Both the position numbers and the translations under genes were made by a program. A DNA stretch of 64,000 nt from Bacteroidaceae bacterium (lineage in GTDB: Bacteria > Bacteroidota > Bacteroidia > Bacteroidales > Bacteroidaceae): NCBI GenBank assembly GCA_017522785.1, contig JAFWYF010000032.1, positions 1-64,000 on the forward strand, written 5' to 3'. Of the stretch, positions 36,124 through 43,387 are shown piece by piece; positions within the stretch are counted from its first letter, which is position 1; each line of letters starts with the position of its first letter. The notes below the pieces were generated by a model. It did no database searches. It had not been told where the DNA came from and saw only the letters and a program-made list of their open reading frames with translations.

Positions 36124-38580
36124 TTAAAAGCGTATTAAAACTTTATCTCCTTTTTTTGAACGTATTGTGTATGTTTCGTTTCCGCACTTCTTGTATTTGG
36201 CTGTTTTGCCATTGACAGTAACAGTGGCACTCTCCATGTTTGGTACTCTCACTTTCAACTCTTGTCCTTTGTTATTGCTAATTTCTACTTTGCTGGCATT
36301 CCCGTTTTTCCAATGAATGTCTACAGTGAAATCTCCAACCGCCTTTAATCCTGTTATCGAACCGCTTTCCCAAACCTCGGGCAATGCAGGAAGTATATGT
36401 ATCACATTATTCTGGCTTTGCATAAGCATCTCGGCAATACCGGCACATACTCCAAAGTTTCCATCAATCTGGAATGGGGCATGTGAGTCCCAAAGGTTGT
36501 AATAGATACCACCTCTGTATTGGTCTACTCCAAACGATGTAGAATGTTTCAGTGCATTACGAATTATACGGTGTGCATGATTGCCATCGAGTGCTCTTGC
36601 CCAAAGGTTTACTTTCCATCCCATGGACCAACCGGTAGCTTCGTCGCCACGCAATTTAAGTGCATTTACAGCCGGCTCAAAATATTCGCTCTCGGGTGAT
36701 ATCTGGTTTAATGGATAAAGACACATCAAGTGCGACATGTGGCGGTGTGCTTTGTCGTTGCTCACATCGTAACCTGCGTATTTCCACTCTTTCAATAGAA
36801 TATCTCCGGGTTTAATACCGTTTTTTGCTCCCCAGTCTGTCCAACCTTCGCCTTTAAATGTCTCGGTATGTAGTCCTCTGTCGGTCTTTTGCAGGTAATC
36901 ATCGAGTTGTGATATTTGTTCTTTGCTCAATCCACATGCTTTACGTCCTAGGATGTTCACAGCCTCCTTAACACTTTGTAAATGGGTGTAAACCATTTGT
37001 TGTGCATGTGCTGTTCCGTCTTCTTTAGGGTGGTCGTTCTGTTCAGCCGAATATTCATCGGGGCATACAAAAGTGCCATCTTTTGCTACGCGGTCGGGAA
37101 TCATACGCTCAAACCAAAACTCGGCACAACTCCACATCACAGGAAAGGCTTTTGCAAGGAACTCCTTGTCGAGTGTGTAGCGATAGTGTTGCCACAAATG
37201 TGAGCAATACCAAACGTTTGCTACAAAATAGTTGTCGCCCCATGTGCTCATTCCACCAAAGATGTTGTTCTCGGTAAAGCAGGTCCATCCTTTTGTTTGT
37301 CCTCCACGTCTTGCAGCTCTTTTCCAATTTTCGCCATTAGCCATTGTTATTATGTATTCAAGGAATGGCTTGTGCAATTCGCTAAGGCCTGTTGGCTCTG
37401 CAGGCCAATAGTTCATCTGAATGTTTATGTTTGAGTGAATATCGGAATTCCAAGGTGCGTTTTCGAGGTTGTTCCAAATTCCTTGTAGGTTGTTGGGAAC
37501 ATTTATGCCACGTGAACTGGAAATTAGTAGGTAGCGTCCGTAGGCAAAATACAATTGCTCTAAGAAAAGTACATGTGCCTCTTTTCCGGTAATATTTAAT
37601 GCTTTGTTGTTGTAATCTTCGATTAGTTGTTTTGTGTTTACATTGCATGTTGCACCATCGAAATTCAACGAGACACGCCCCATGTAACTCTGGAACTCTT
37701 TTACATGGTCGTTGTAAATGACATTCCAACCCTTTTTTGCTGCATTGTCAATACGACTTTGCATTGTTGTGGCAAGCTTGTCTGTTCCCGAAACAAATGA
37801 TGCCGATGAAGCGTCATAATCGGTTCCTGCAGCTAAAAGCAGTATAATCTCATGGGCATTTTTTACTGTTATACCATTGCTGTCGCTTGTTGTAGTTGCG
37901 TCATTACCCATTGGAACAACCTTAACTTTTGCACAATAACTTATAGTGCTTAGCTTTCCGTTAAATGTAGCATCTCCATTGTTGTATTCTACAGTCGATG
38001 CATTAATTCCGCTACCCGGTTTAACAATAAATCTCATGCTTAATTTATTGTTGCCTACTGCATTGTAGCGCACAGCTATAACTTGATCGGGAGCCGATGC
38101 AATATATTTTCTTTCGTATGCAGTGCTACCACTGTTGTATTTTACTCCGGCTGTTGCTGTTTCGATATCCAAATATCGTACATAGTCTGTCGCAGAGTTC
38201 TCTTCGTTGTTTCCGATGTTGCCACTGATATCCTCGGCATACACCCAACCGAAATTCTTATAACCTCCGTAACTGCCCATGTCGTTAGGGCTTCCTTCCC
38301 ATAAAGTCTTTTCGTTAAACTGAATTTCGTCTACAGCAATTCCGCCAAAAAGAGCTGCACCCAATTGGCCATTGCCAATAGGTAGTGAATACTCCATCCA
38401 ACGATTATTACTCTCGGTCAATGTAACGGGGGTGTCGTACCACAATGTTAATTTATTATCCGAAACAAATGATTTAATTCCATTTACTTTGAACTCTTCT
38501 GGAGTTTGTAGCATTGTTGTTGCCAGTACAGTAATAGTGCAACATAATAAAATTGCAGACATGTAAATTTTCTTTGCCAT
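36124..38580 (-). CDS. GH95 alpha-fucosidase-type glycoside hydrolase
   Basis: Exported 818-residue enzyme with a signal peptide (to about residue 21) and the common GH95 layout: N-terminal beta domain from LWYDTPVTLTESNNRWMEYS, the (alpha/alpha)6 barrel with PWNSDIHSNINIQMNYWP and HAPFQIDGNFGV, and a C-terminal beta domain. It lacks the extra N-terminal modules and tail of its neighbour. The two are close paralogues, and one stretch is almost identical at DNA level (see findings). It is the promoter-proximal gene of the pair. Confidence 0.9.
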   Translation of the reverse strand: MAKKIYMSAILLCCTITVLATTMLQTPEEFKVNGIKSFVSDNKLTLWYDTPVTLTESNNRWMEYSLPIGNGQLGAALFGGIAVDEIQFNEKTLWEGSPNDMGSYGGYKNFGWVYAEDISGNIGNNEENSATDYVRYLDIETATAGVKYNSGSTAYERKYIASAPDQVIAVRYNAVGNNKLSMRFIVKPGSGINASTVEYNNGDATFNGKLSTISYCAKVKVVPMGNDATTTSDSNGITVKNAHEIILLLAAGTDYDASSASFVSGTDKLATTMQSRIDNAAKKGWNVIYNDHVKEFQSYMGRVSLNFDGATCNVNTKQLIEDYNNKALNITGKEAHVLFLEQLYFAYGRYLLISSSRGINVPNNLQGIWNNLENAPWNSDIHSNINIQMNYWPAEPTGLSELHKPFLEYIITMANGENWKRAARRGGQTKGWTCFTENNIFGGMSTWGDNYFVANVWYCSHLWQHYRYTLDKEFLAKAFPVMWSCAEFWFERMIPDRVAKDGTFVCPDEYSAEQNDHPKEDGTAHAQQMVYTHLQSVKEAVNILGRKACGLSKEQISQLDDYLQKTDRGLHTETFKGEGWTDWGAKNGIKPGDILLKEWKYAGYDVSNDKAHRHMSHLMCLYPLNQISPESEYFEPAVNALKLRGDEATGWSMGWKVNLWARALDGNHAHRIIRNALKHSTSFGVDQYRGGIYYNLWDSHAPFQIDGNFGVCAGIAEMLMQSQNNVIHILPALPEVWESGSITGLKAVGDFTVDIHWKNGNASKVEISNNKGQELKVRVPNMESATVTVNGKTAKYKKCGNETYTIRSKKGDKVLIRF

Positions 38581-38621
38581 TGCTGTAGTCTTACTTGTTT
38601 TATTGGGGTATGTACAAAGTG

Positions 38622-38652
38622 CAAATATAAAATATTATATTTGTTTTTGCAA
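38622..38652 (-). promoter_or_regulatory. Promoter of the GH95 pair
   Basis: On the - strand TTGC (38652-38649), 19 nt, TATATTTG (38629-38622), 42 nt before the GH95 start. The -33 element is a near match. Confidence 0.5.
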
Positions 38653-38696
38653 TAGCAAACGTTTTTTAACAGATATAATGATCTTGAGTACACTCT

Positions 38697-38744
38697 ATTA
38701 CACAAAAAAAAGGATATGTCGACATATCCTTTTTTTTGTGTAAT
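38697..38744. terminator. 48-bp perfect palindromic terminator
   Basis: Two 24-nt arms (38697-38720 and 38721-38744) meet at GTCGAC and each carries a run of eight A or T. On the - strand it follows the 37-residue ORF and separates it from the GH95 promoter. Confidence 0.8.
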
Positions 38745-38753
38745 AGATAATTT

Positions 38754-38867
38754 TTATCTCTTCTTTTCTGTTTTGGTCGCAGGTTTGGTCGCTTGGGTCG
38801 AACAGCTTTTTTTACTGCTGGTACACTGTACATTTTCCTGTTTCTTTTCGCTTTTCTTAGTCTCCAT
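38754..38867 (-). CDS. Small Lys-rich protein of 37 residues
   Basis: An ATG at 38867 opens a 37-codon frame (METKKSEKKQENV...) with 11 lysines, two cysteines and repeated Thr/Ala-Thr-Lys units (TKPATKTEKK). It lies 64 nt after the YtxH-like gene on the same strand and 10 nt before a perfect terminator, which supports real expression as the last gene of that operon. No family is recognised; it is probably soluble and disordered. Confidence 0.5.
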   Translation of the reverse strand: METKKSEKKQENVQCTSSKKSCSTQATKPATKTEKKR

Positions 38868-38931
38868 AATACAAATAATTAAGTTAAACAATATGCAACT
38901 TTTGTTGCTTTCATAAATCGTTGTTGCAGAA

Positions 38932-39201
38932 TTATCCTTTTAGGCTTTGAGCAATGTTGTGTGCTCTATCTCTTGCCTCTTCGGCTTTCTCTGCAACTTT
39001 GTCTGCTACTTTCACTCCGGTGTCAATTGCTTTATCTCTCATTTCATCGAGATAATCGCCTGTTTTGCCTCCCATGTTTCTGATTCTTTCACATAGTTCG
39101 GCTCTAATCCTTTTTGCTCTCTTAGAACATGCGCAGTGGTACACCAAAACTCCGGCAACCATGCCTGCTACCATGCCAATCCAAAATTTTCCACTTCCCA
39201 T
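38932..39201 (-). CDS. YtxH-like small membrane protein
   Basis: 89 residues: a short N-terminal glycine-rich transmembrane helix (FWIGMVAGMVAGVLVYH) followed by a basic, then amphipathic Ala/Glu/Lys-rich helix (VADKVAEKAEEARDRAHNIA), the plan of YtxH-type general stress proteins. Function is unknown. It starts 30 nt after the GlsB-type gene. Confidence 0.75.
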   Translation of the reverse strand: MGSGKFWIGMVAGMVAGVLVYHCACSKRAKRIRAELCERIRNMGGKTGDYLDEMRDKAIDTGVKVADKVAEKAEEARDRAHNIAQSLKG

Positions 39202-39231
39202 AATTAAAGATTTTAAATTATTAAAATTGTA

Positions 39232-39474
39232 TTAGGTTCGTCGAAACATTGAGGCAATCCACAATAGCAGAATTGCTCCAACAATCGATGCCGCTAATGA
39301 ACCAATAACTCCTCCACTTGGAATTCCGAGTAAACCAAACAGCCATCCACCAATAACTCCTCCTACGATACCCAACAACAAGTTTACCACAATTCCGAAA
39401 CCTCCGCCTCGCATAATTTTTCCTGCAACAAATCCCGAAATAATACCAATTACAATAAACCAGATAAAATACAT
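39232..39474 (-). CDS. GlsB/YeaQ/YmgE family membrane protein
   Basis: 80 residues with three hydrophobic, glycine-rich helices (FIVIGIISGFVAGKIMRGGG, LLGIVGGVIGGWLFGLLG, IGSLAASIVGAILLLWI), typical of the transglycosylase-associated or stress family. Start placed at ATG 39474 (MYFIWF); the longer frame from 39558 adds a polar segment not found in the family. First gene of a GlsB-YtxH-37mer group. Members are often stress-induced; the molecular role is unknown. Confidence 0.82.
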   Translation of the reverse strand: MYFIWFIVIGIISGFVAGKIMRGGGFGIVVNLLLGIVGGVIGGWLFGLLGIPSGGVIGSLAASIVGAILLLWIASMFRRT

Positions 39475-39513
39475 AATATTTAATAATTTTATTAATATAA
39501 AATATTGAGAACT

Positions 39514-39550
39514 AAGATGTTCTGCAACTGTTTGATGAAAACAACATCTT
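39514..39550. repeat. Inverted repeat upstream of the GlsB-type gene
   Basis: AAGATGTT (39514-39521) and AACATCTT (39543-39550) are exact complements around a 21-nt loop, 40-76 nt before the start. Operator or leader hairpin; not classified. Confidence 0.3.
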
Positions 39551-39590
39551 TTTGCCATTGGTTCGTTTAGATTCTGTTTTTAACAACAAT

Positions 39591-39632
39591 TATAAAGGGA
39601 GCATAAGCTGAACAGCCTATGCTCCCTTTATA
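39591..39632 (-). terminator. Terminator after the nucleoside-recognition gene
   Basis: TATAAAGGGAGCATA (39591-39605) is complementary to TATGCTCCCTTTATA (39618-39632); the inner GCTG/AGC can extend it. It lies 23 nt after the - strand stop. Confidence 0.7.
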
Positions 39633-39654
39633 TACTATTTTACTAAGTTTCTAC

Positions 39655-40812
39655 TTATAGTATTGTGTACAATACATAGCACCAATGGGCGACTATTGCT
39701 GCGACAACACCACCTATTGTGTGGGCAAGAATTGCTTTCGATGTTAAATTTCTATACCCCAATGTGTCCAGCATGGCTGTGTGAGTACTAAGGTATCCAC
39801 TCCAGCACATTCCTATTGCTGTAAATACTGCTATTGCATTTGCATCAACCCAGCCGGCCTCAATGAAATTGGGGATGAGGCCAAGAGCCGCACCAACAGC
39901 ACCCAATGCAGTAATGGGGAATGCAATGAGGTGTGGGTCGTTAAAACCAAACAGCCAATCGAAAATGAAACTCAACTTTTCACCAATCCATGGCAATAGC
40001 TCCACACCCTCGTATGCCGCACCTGTGAACTCTCCCGATGCTGCAGGGCCAAATGTTAGTATCATCACCAATGTCGATATAATGAGTACACCCGGTATAA
40101 TAGCCATACCCACATCTACTCCGGTACGGCCTCCATCGAGCAATGAATCGAGAATACGTTGAAAAAGAGGTTTCTTTATTCCTTCATCTTCTAGCTCTTC
40201 AATTTCTCGTGCAGAGCAAACATCCTCGTTTTTATATTGTGGATATGCCTTAAGTATAAATCGTTGCATCAGTCGAGTCGATACTATGCAGCCACATACT
40301 GCTCCAAATAATCCAATGAAGGGTGCTACATAGAATCCTTGTCCAACCATGTATACAATAACCAGCAAACCCATTCCAAAAGCAGTACCAAAGTTTGTGA
40401 GCGAAATAAATTGATATTTCTTGAAATATCCACTGAATCGTTTGTCTTGTGCCAACGAAATAATTGCAGGGTTGTCCGACAAAAACGTTAATACAGCACC
40501 CAGCGATGCAACTCCCGGCAAATTGAATAGAGGTTTCATCAGAGGACGTAAAATTTTCTCTAGCAGGCTTACAACACCAAACTCCACAAACAAACGTCCT
40601 AAGGCTCCTGTAATTACACAAATTGCCATAAGGTAGAATACTGTATTTAGCAATAGGTCGTGTGCTGTTTTCATTATAGTGTTGAGCATCTGGGGTGTTC
40701 CCATCTGCGAGGCAATATATGCAAATAGGGAAAATACAACTACAAGGCATATAATACCATTGGGTATCCAGCTAAACAATTTGTCGAATGAAGGTTTCAT
40801 GGTTGAAATCAA
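39655..40812 (-). CDS. Nucleoside-recognition (Gate) domain membrane protein
   Basis: 385-residue inner-membrane protein with about ten hydrophobic segments and two Gate-type (nucleoside recognition/spore-maturation-like) regions, for example FGVVSLLEKILRPLMKPLF with LTFLSDNPAIISLA, and DGGRTGVDVGMAIIPGVLII. Substrate is unknown; relatives have been linked to nucleoside or ion transport. The second Met at 40800 (MKPSFDK) is an equally good start. It starts 22 nt after the porin gene, with which it probably forms an operon. Confidence 0.75.
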   Translation of the reverse strand: MISTMKPSFDKLFSWIPNGIICLVVVFSLFAYIASQMGTPQMLNTIMKTAHDLLLNTVFYLMAICVITGALGRLFVEFGVVSLLEKILRPLMKPLFNLPGVASLGAVLTFLSDNPAIISLAQDKRFSGYFKKYQFISLTNFGTAFGMGLLVIVYMVGQGFYVAPFIGLFGAVCGCIVSTRLMQRFILKAYPQYKNEDVCSAREIEELEDEGIKKPLFQRILDSLLDGGRTGVDVGMAIIPGVLIISTLVMILTFGPAASGEFTGAAYEGVELLPWIGEKLSFIFDWLFGFNDPHLIAFPITALGAVGAALGLIPNFIEAGWVDANAIAVFTAIGMCWSGYLSTHTAMLDTLGYRNLTSKAILAHTIGGVVAAIVAHWCYVLYTIL

Positions 40813-40834
40813 TATCTTTAATTTGTGTTACTTC

Positions 40835-41863
40835 TTATTTTCTTTTAAAGCTCAACAGGTCCATTTTCCATGTTACGCCCGCATCTATAATTGTCTGCTT
40901 GTCGGACAATGCTCCTAAGGGATTGTTACTACCCCAAGTGTAGCAACCGTTTAGGTGCAGACGAACATCTTTGGAGTTCTTTATAGGGAAGAACTCAACA
41001 CCAAGTCCGGCACGTGTGATTTCTGTTCCGGGCAATACACAATAATCTCCCTGTTTGTTGGTGTTGTTTACATCGTATGATATATGTGTAAAAATATTTA
41101 GACAATTTATGGGGCTCCACATAAGCTCACCCATAACCGACATATCTTTGCCAAGATATGCATGTCCGCTTACCGCACGATTCATAATATCCAGTTCCAT
41201 TGAGAAATCACCTACGTTCAGTTTATGTCCAAGAACAATGTAATTGATGAATTTTTCCGGCAGATACTCAATCATATTTACAGAATATATGGTATTAAAC
41301 CAGTCGTGAGAACCGTACCACATAACATTGTATGCAAGCATCTCTTTGTTCTCAATGTTTCCTGCATTTTTACGAAAGGGACTTTCGCATATCTGTGCCA
41401 CAAATTTGTCGTTTTTGTTGTTGGTGGTAAATGCTACACTTGCTCCTAACTGATAACAAGGAATGTTGTTCCAATACTCCGATGCATAATAAATGTCTAT
41501 TGGCGCACGGTCGTACTCATATCCACCAAGGCCAACTACTAATTTACCTGCCGAAACACTCCAGTTCTTTTTGGTATATGTAAGATATATCCAGTCTGTA
41601 GCATCAAAAAATGAGGCATCTTTGTTAGGCTTGTTAAGGCGTTGGCGATAGGAATATGAGAACTCTTCGCTAATATTTCCATCCATGCGAATATTTAGAA
41701 ATTTTCCTTTGAAACCACTGTTGTTGTGGATTTTGTCGCCATCTATGGTCTCGTGTTGGTAATCTCCACGTGCTTCGATACGAAGGTTCAATAACTCATT
41801 GCTTTGAGCAAAGATGTTTGCGAAAGATAGAGCGAAAAGCCCTACAAGGATAAGTTTTCTCAT
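40835..41863 (-). CDS. Porin of the OprO/OprP (Porin_O_P) type
   Basis: 342-residue outer-membrane barrel with signal peptide (MRKLILVGLFALSFANIFAQ) and alternating strands with many aromatic girdle residues (FSYSYRQRLNKPNKD, WIYLTYTKKNWSVSAGK). It resembles Bacteroidetes phosphate-selective-porin-like proteins, though phosphate specificity is not shown. It lies in one operon with the Gate-domain protein, suggesting outer- and inner-membrane steps for one small substrate (inference). Confidence 0.75.
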   Translation of the reverse strand: MRKLILVGLFALSFANIFAQSNELLNLRIEARGDYQHETIDGDKIHNNSGFKGKFLNIRMDGNISEEFSYSYRQRLNKPNKDASFFDATDWIYLTYTKKNWSVSAGKLVVGLGGYEYDRAPIDIYYASEYWNNIPCYQLGASVAFTTNNKNDKFVAQICESPFRKNAGNIENKEMLAYNVMWYGSHDWFNTIYSVNMIEYLPEKFINYIVLGHKLNVGDFSMELDIMNRAVSGHAYLGKDMSVMGELMWSPINCLNIFTHISYDVNNTNKQGDYCVLPGTEITRAGLGVEFFPIKNSKDVRLHLNGCYTWGSNNPLGALSDKQTIIDAGVTWKMDLLSFKRK

Positions 41864-41914
41864 AGTAATATGATGTTTATAAACAGCCTATTGGCCTGAT
41901 GTTTGCTGTGGGTG

Positions 41915-41922
41915 CAAATATA
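41915..41922 (-). promoter_or_regulatory. -7 box of the porin operon
   Basis: TATATTTG on the - strand, 52 nt before the ATG at 41863. Confidence 0.45.
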
Positions 41923-42008
41923 GTGTATTTTTTTAATCTATTTATACACTATAAAAATATATTGCTTCTTCTGTAATAGTAAACTATGTATAAATAGGGT
42001 GAAAAATA

Positions 42009-42033
42009 AGAGGCCGACCTTTGGTCGGCCTCT
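42009..42033 (-). terminator. GC-rich terminator hairpin
   Basis: AGAGGCCGACC (42009-42019) pairs perfectly with GGTCGGCCTCT (42023-42033), loop TTT. On the - strand it is followed by TATTTTTC, so it probably ends transcripts coming from the acyltransferase gene or from the element at 42072-42137. Confidence 0.7.
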
Positions 42034-42071
42034 ATCGGCCTGTCTACATCACATATCAACCACAAACCAGA

Positions 42072-42137
42072 CCGTTACGTAAGTGTCGCAGACAAAGGTT
42101 AAAACCGCGACTCATATATATAAATACTTACGAACGG
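42072..42137. ncRNA. Candidate structured RNA or 3' UTR element
   Basis: Nested pairs: CCGTT (42072-42076) with AACGG (42133-42137); CGTAAGT (42078-42084) with ACTTACG (42126-42132), leaving A42077 bulged; GTCGC (42085-42089) with GCGAC (42107-42111); GGTT (42097-42100) with AACC (42103-42106). AGACA in the internal bulge (42090-42094) can also pair with TGTCT at 42041-42045, a possible pseudoknot. The - strand is favoured because a terminator follows there. No known RNA family is recognised. Confidence 0.4.
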
Positions 42138-42164
42138 TTTTTGTTCAATTGATATACAAATTTC

Positions 42165-43313
42165 TTATTTTGTCGCTTTCAAATAGTTGATAAGCGGGTT
42201 TGCATACATCTCAAGTATTTTGGTGCGCAGGAATGCTTCGTCCTTGTTCGGAAGGTCCACTTTCTCGATGCGCTCGGCAAGGTATTTGTCGAGTTGCTCT
42301 TTGTCGGCCTCGGTGTATTTGTCGGCAAATTGGCTATCGCCTGTGAGCAGTTCGTAATAGTAGTAATTAACGGGCCATAGACGATAGTTTTTGTGTATGA
42401 TGTGGTCTATGATACGAGCAACTGTTGCAGTTTTTTCATTTTTTGTTAGTTCACGGTCTATCTGTGCAATCTGCTCATTAATTACATCGGCAACATGGTA
42501 ATGTATAGCTCCTTTGTAGCCAAATAGGCCCGTTTGCATGTTTATAAGATCGTCTATTGGCGATTTCTTATGCTCGGGGTTGTCGCGTTTCTGTTGGAAT
42601 TCCTTTGCCTTAAGATAATCACATGGGTCGAACTCATACGATATGGTGGTAGGTGCAATATTCAATACCTTCAATGAGTCTATGATATCTTCATTGCTAT
42701 ACATAGAGAACATCTTTATGAGTCCCTCTTGTGTTGTGTCATTAGAATCCTTTGCGCGTCCTTCGCGTTGCGCAATCCAAACTGGCTGTTTGCGCTCTGT
42801 TATAGCATGGTGTATATAAGAAGAAAGGCGTTTCGATGATGCTAACATCTCGCGAATAGAGGCTGAGCGCTGTACAATGAAACTGCGGTTTACGCGTACC
42901 AATTTCTTTATCCATGGACGTATGAGTAGGTTATCGCCAATTGCAATTTCTACTGTATTGTCTATGTTTTGAACCATCAGCAGACACAAGAAAGCGGAAT
43001 CCAATATTATATCGCGGTGGTTTGATATTGACAAGATTGCTCCAAGGTGCTCTTTATTGTCGTAGCTCATGGTTATTCCACGACTGAATTTTTGTATCAA
43101 AGTACCAAGGAATGGGTAAACTAACGCTTTCTGAAAGTCTAGGTTGGTTTTGCTGTTACGCATCATTTCGGCCACTTTCTCAAACGGTATTTGTGGAAAA
43201 ATGTGCTCTATCACCATTTTAAATTCCGGGTCAGCGATAAGTTCTTCATACACAGCCGGTAACTCTTCCGGTACATACGGACGAATTTCGTCAAATTCTT
43301 TTGGGATAGTCAT
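42165..43313 (-). CDS. PlsC/PlsB-like acyltransferase
   Basis: 382-residue glycerol-phosphate or lysophospholipid acyltransferase-like protein. The catalytic block is SNHRDIILDS (His with nearby Asp), followed by the glycerol-phosphate-binding type region RSFIVQRSASIRE and the EGRAKDSND stretch. No signal peptide; probably membrane-associated on the cytoplasmic side. Bacteroides genomes carry similar proteins annotated as 1-acyl-sn-glycerol-3-phosphate acyltransferases. It is monocistronic, with a TATCTTCG box upstream. Confidence 0.78.
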   Translation of the reverse strand: MTIPKEFDEIRPYVPEELPAVYEELIADPEFKMVIEHIFPQIPFEKVAEMMRNSKTNLDFQKALVYPFLGTLIQKFSRGITMSYDNKEHLGAILSISNHRDIILDSAFLCLLMVQNIDNTVEIAIGDNLLIRPWIKKLVRVNRSFIVQRSASIREMLASSKRLSSYIHHAITERKQPVWIAQREGRAKDSNDTTQEGLIKMFSMYSNEDIIDSLKVLNIAPTTISYEFDPCDYLKAKEFQQKRDNPEHKKSPIDDLINMQTGLFGYKGAIHYHVADVINEQIAQIDRELTKNEKTATVARIIDHIIHKNYRLWPVNYYYYELLTGDSQFADKYTEADKEQLDKYLAERIEKVDLPNKDEAFLRTKILEMYANPLINYLKATK

Positions 43314-43341
43314 AATATCTGTATTTTAAGTCTTATAAATG

Positions 43342-43349
43342 CGAAGATA
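43342..43349 (-). promoter_or_regulatory. Acyltransferase -7 box
   Basis: TATCTTCG on the - strand, 29 nt before the ATG at 43313. Confidence 0.45.
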
Positions 43350-43387
43350 TGTAAAATTTATTTAAAAAAAACAATACTTCTCTTTTT

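Larger units (their letters stand above)
41864..42164. other. Intergenic region with porin promoter and structured element
   Basis: About 300 nt without an ORF. It holds the porin -7 box, a strong GC-rich hairpin (42009-42033) and a long bulged hairpin (42072-42137), described separately. Confidence 0.5.

Noticed and set aside
32387-38580. The two GH95 genes as one frameshifted gene
   Set aside because: Each has its own signal peptide, complete catalytic domain and stop codon.
38697-38744. 48-bp palindrome as an insertion-sequence end or attachment site
   Set aside because: Its A8/T8 flanks, position after a stop codon and lack of a transposase or duplicated target fit a terminator better.
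38716-38916. 66-codon + strand frame starting in the palindrome
   Set aside because: It begins inside a terminator and runs opposite the Lys-rich 37mer; no promoter on that strand.
42009-42137. Structured element as a tRNA, tmRNA or known riboswitch
   Set aside because: No cloverleaf, CCA end, T-loop or aptamer core that I recognise; it also lies after, not before, the nearest - strand gene.
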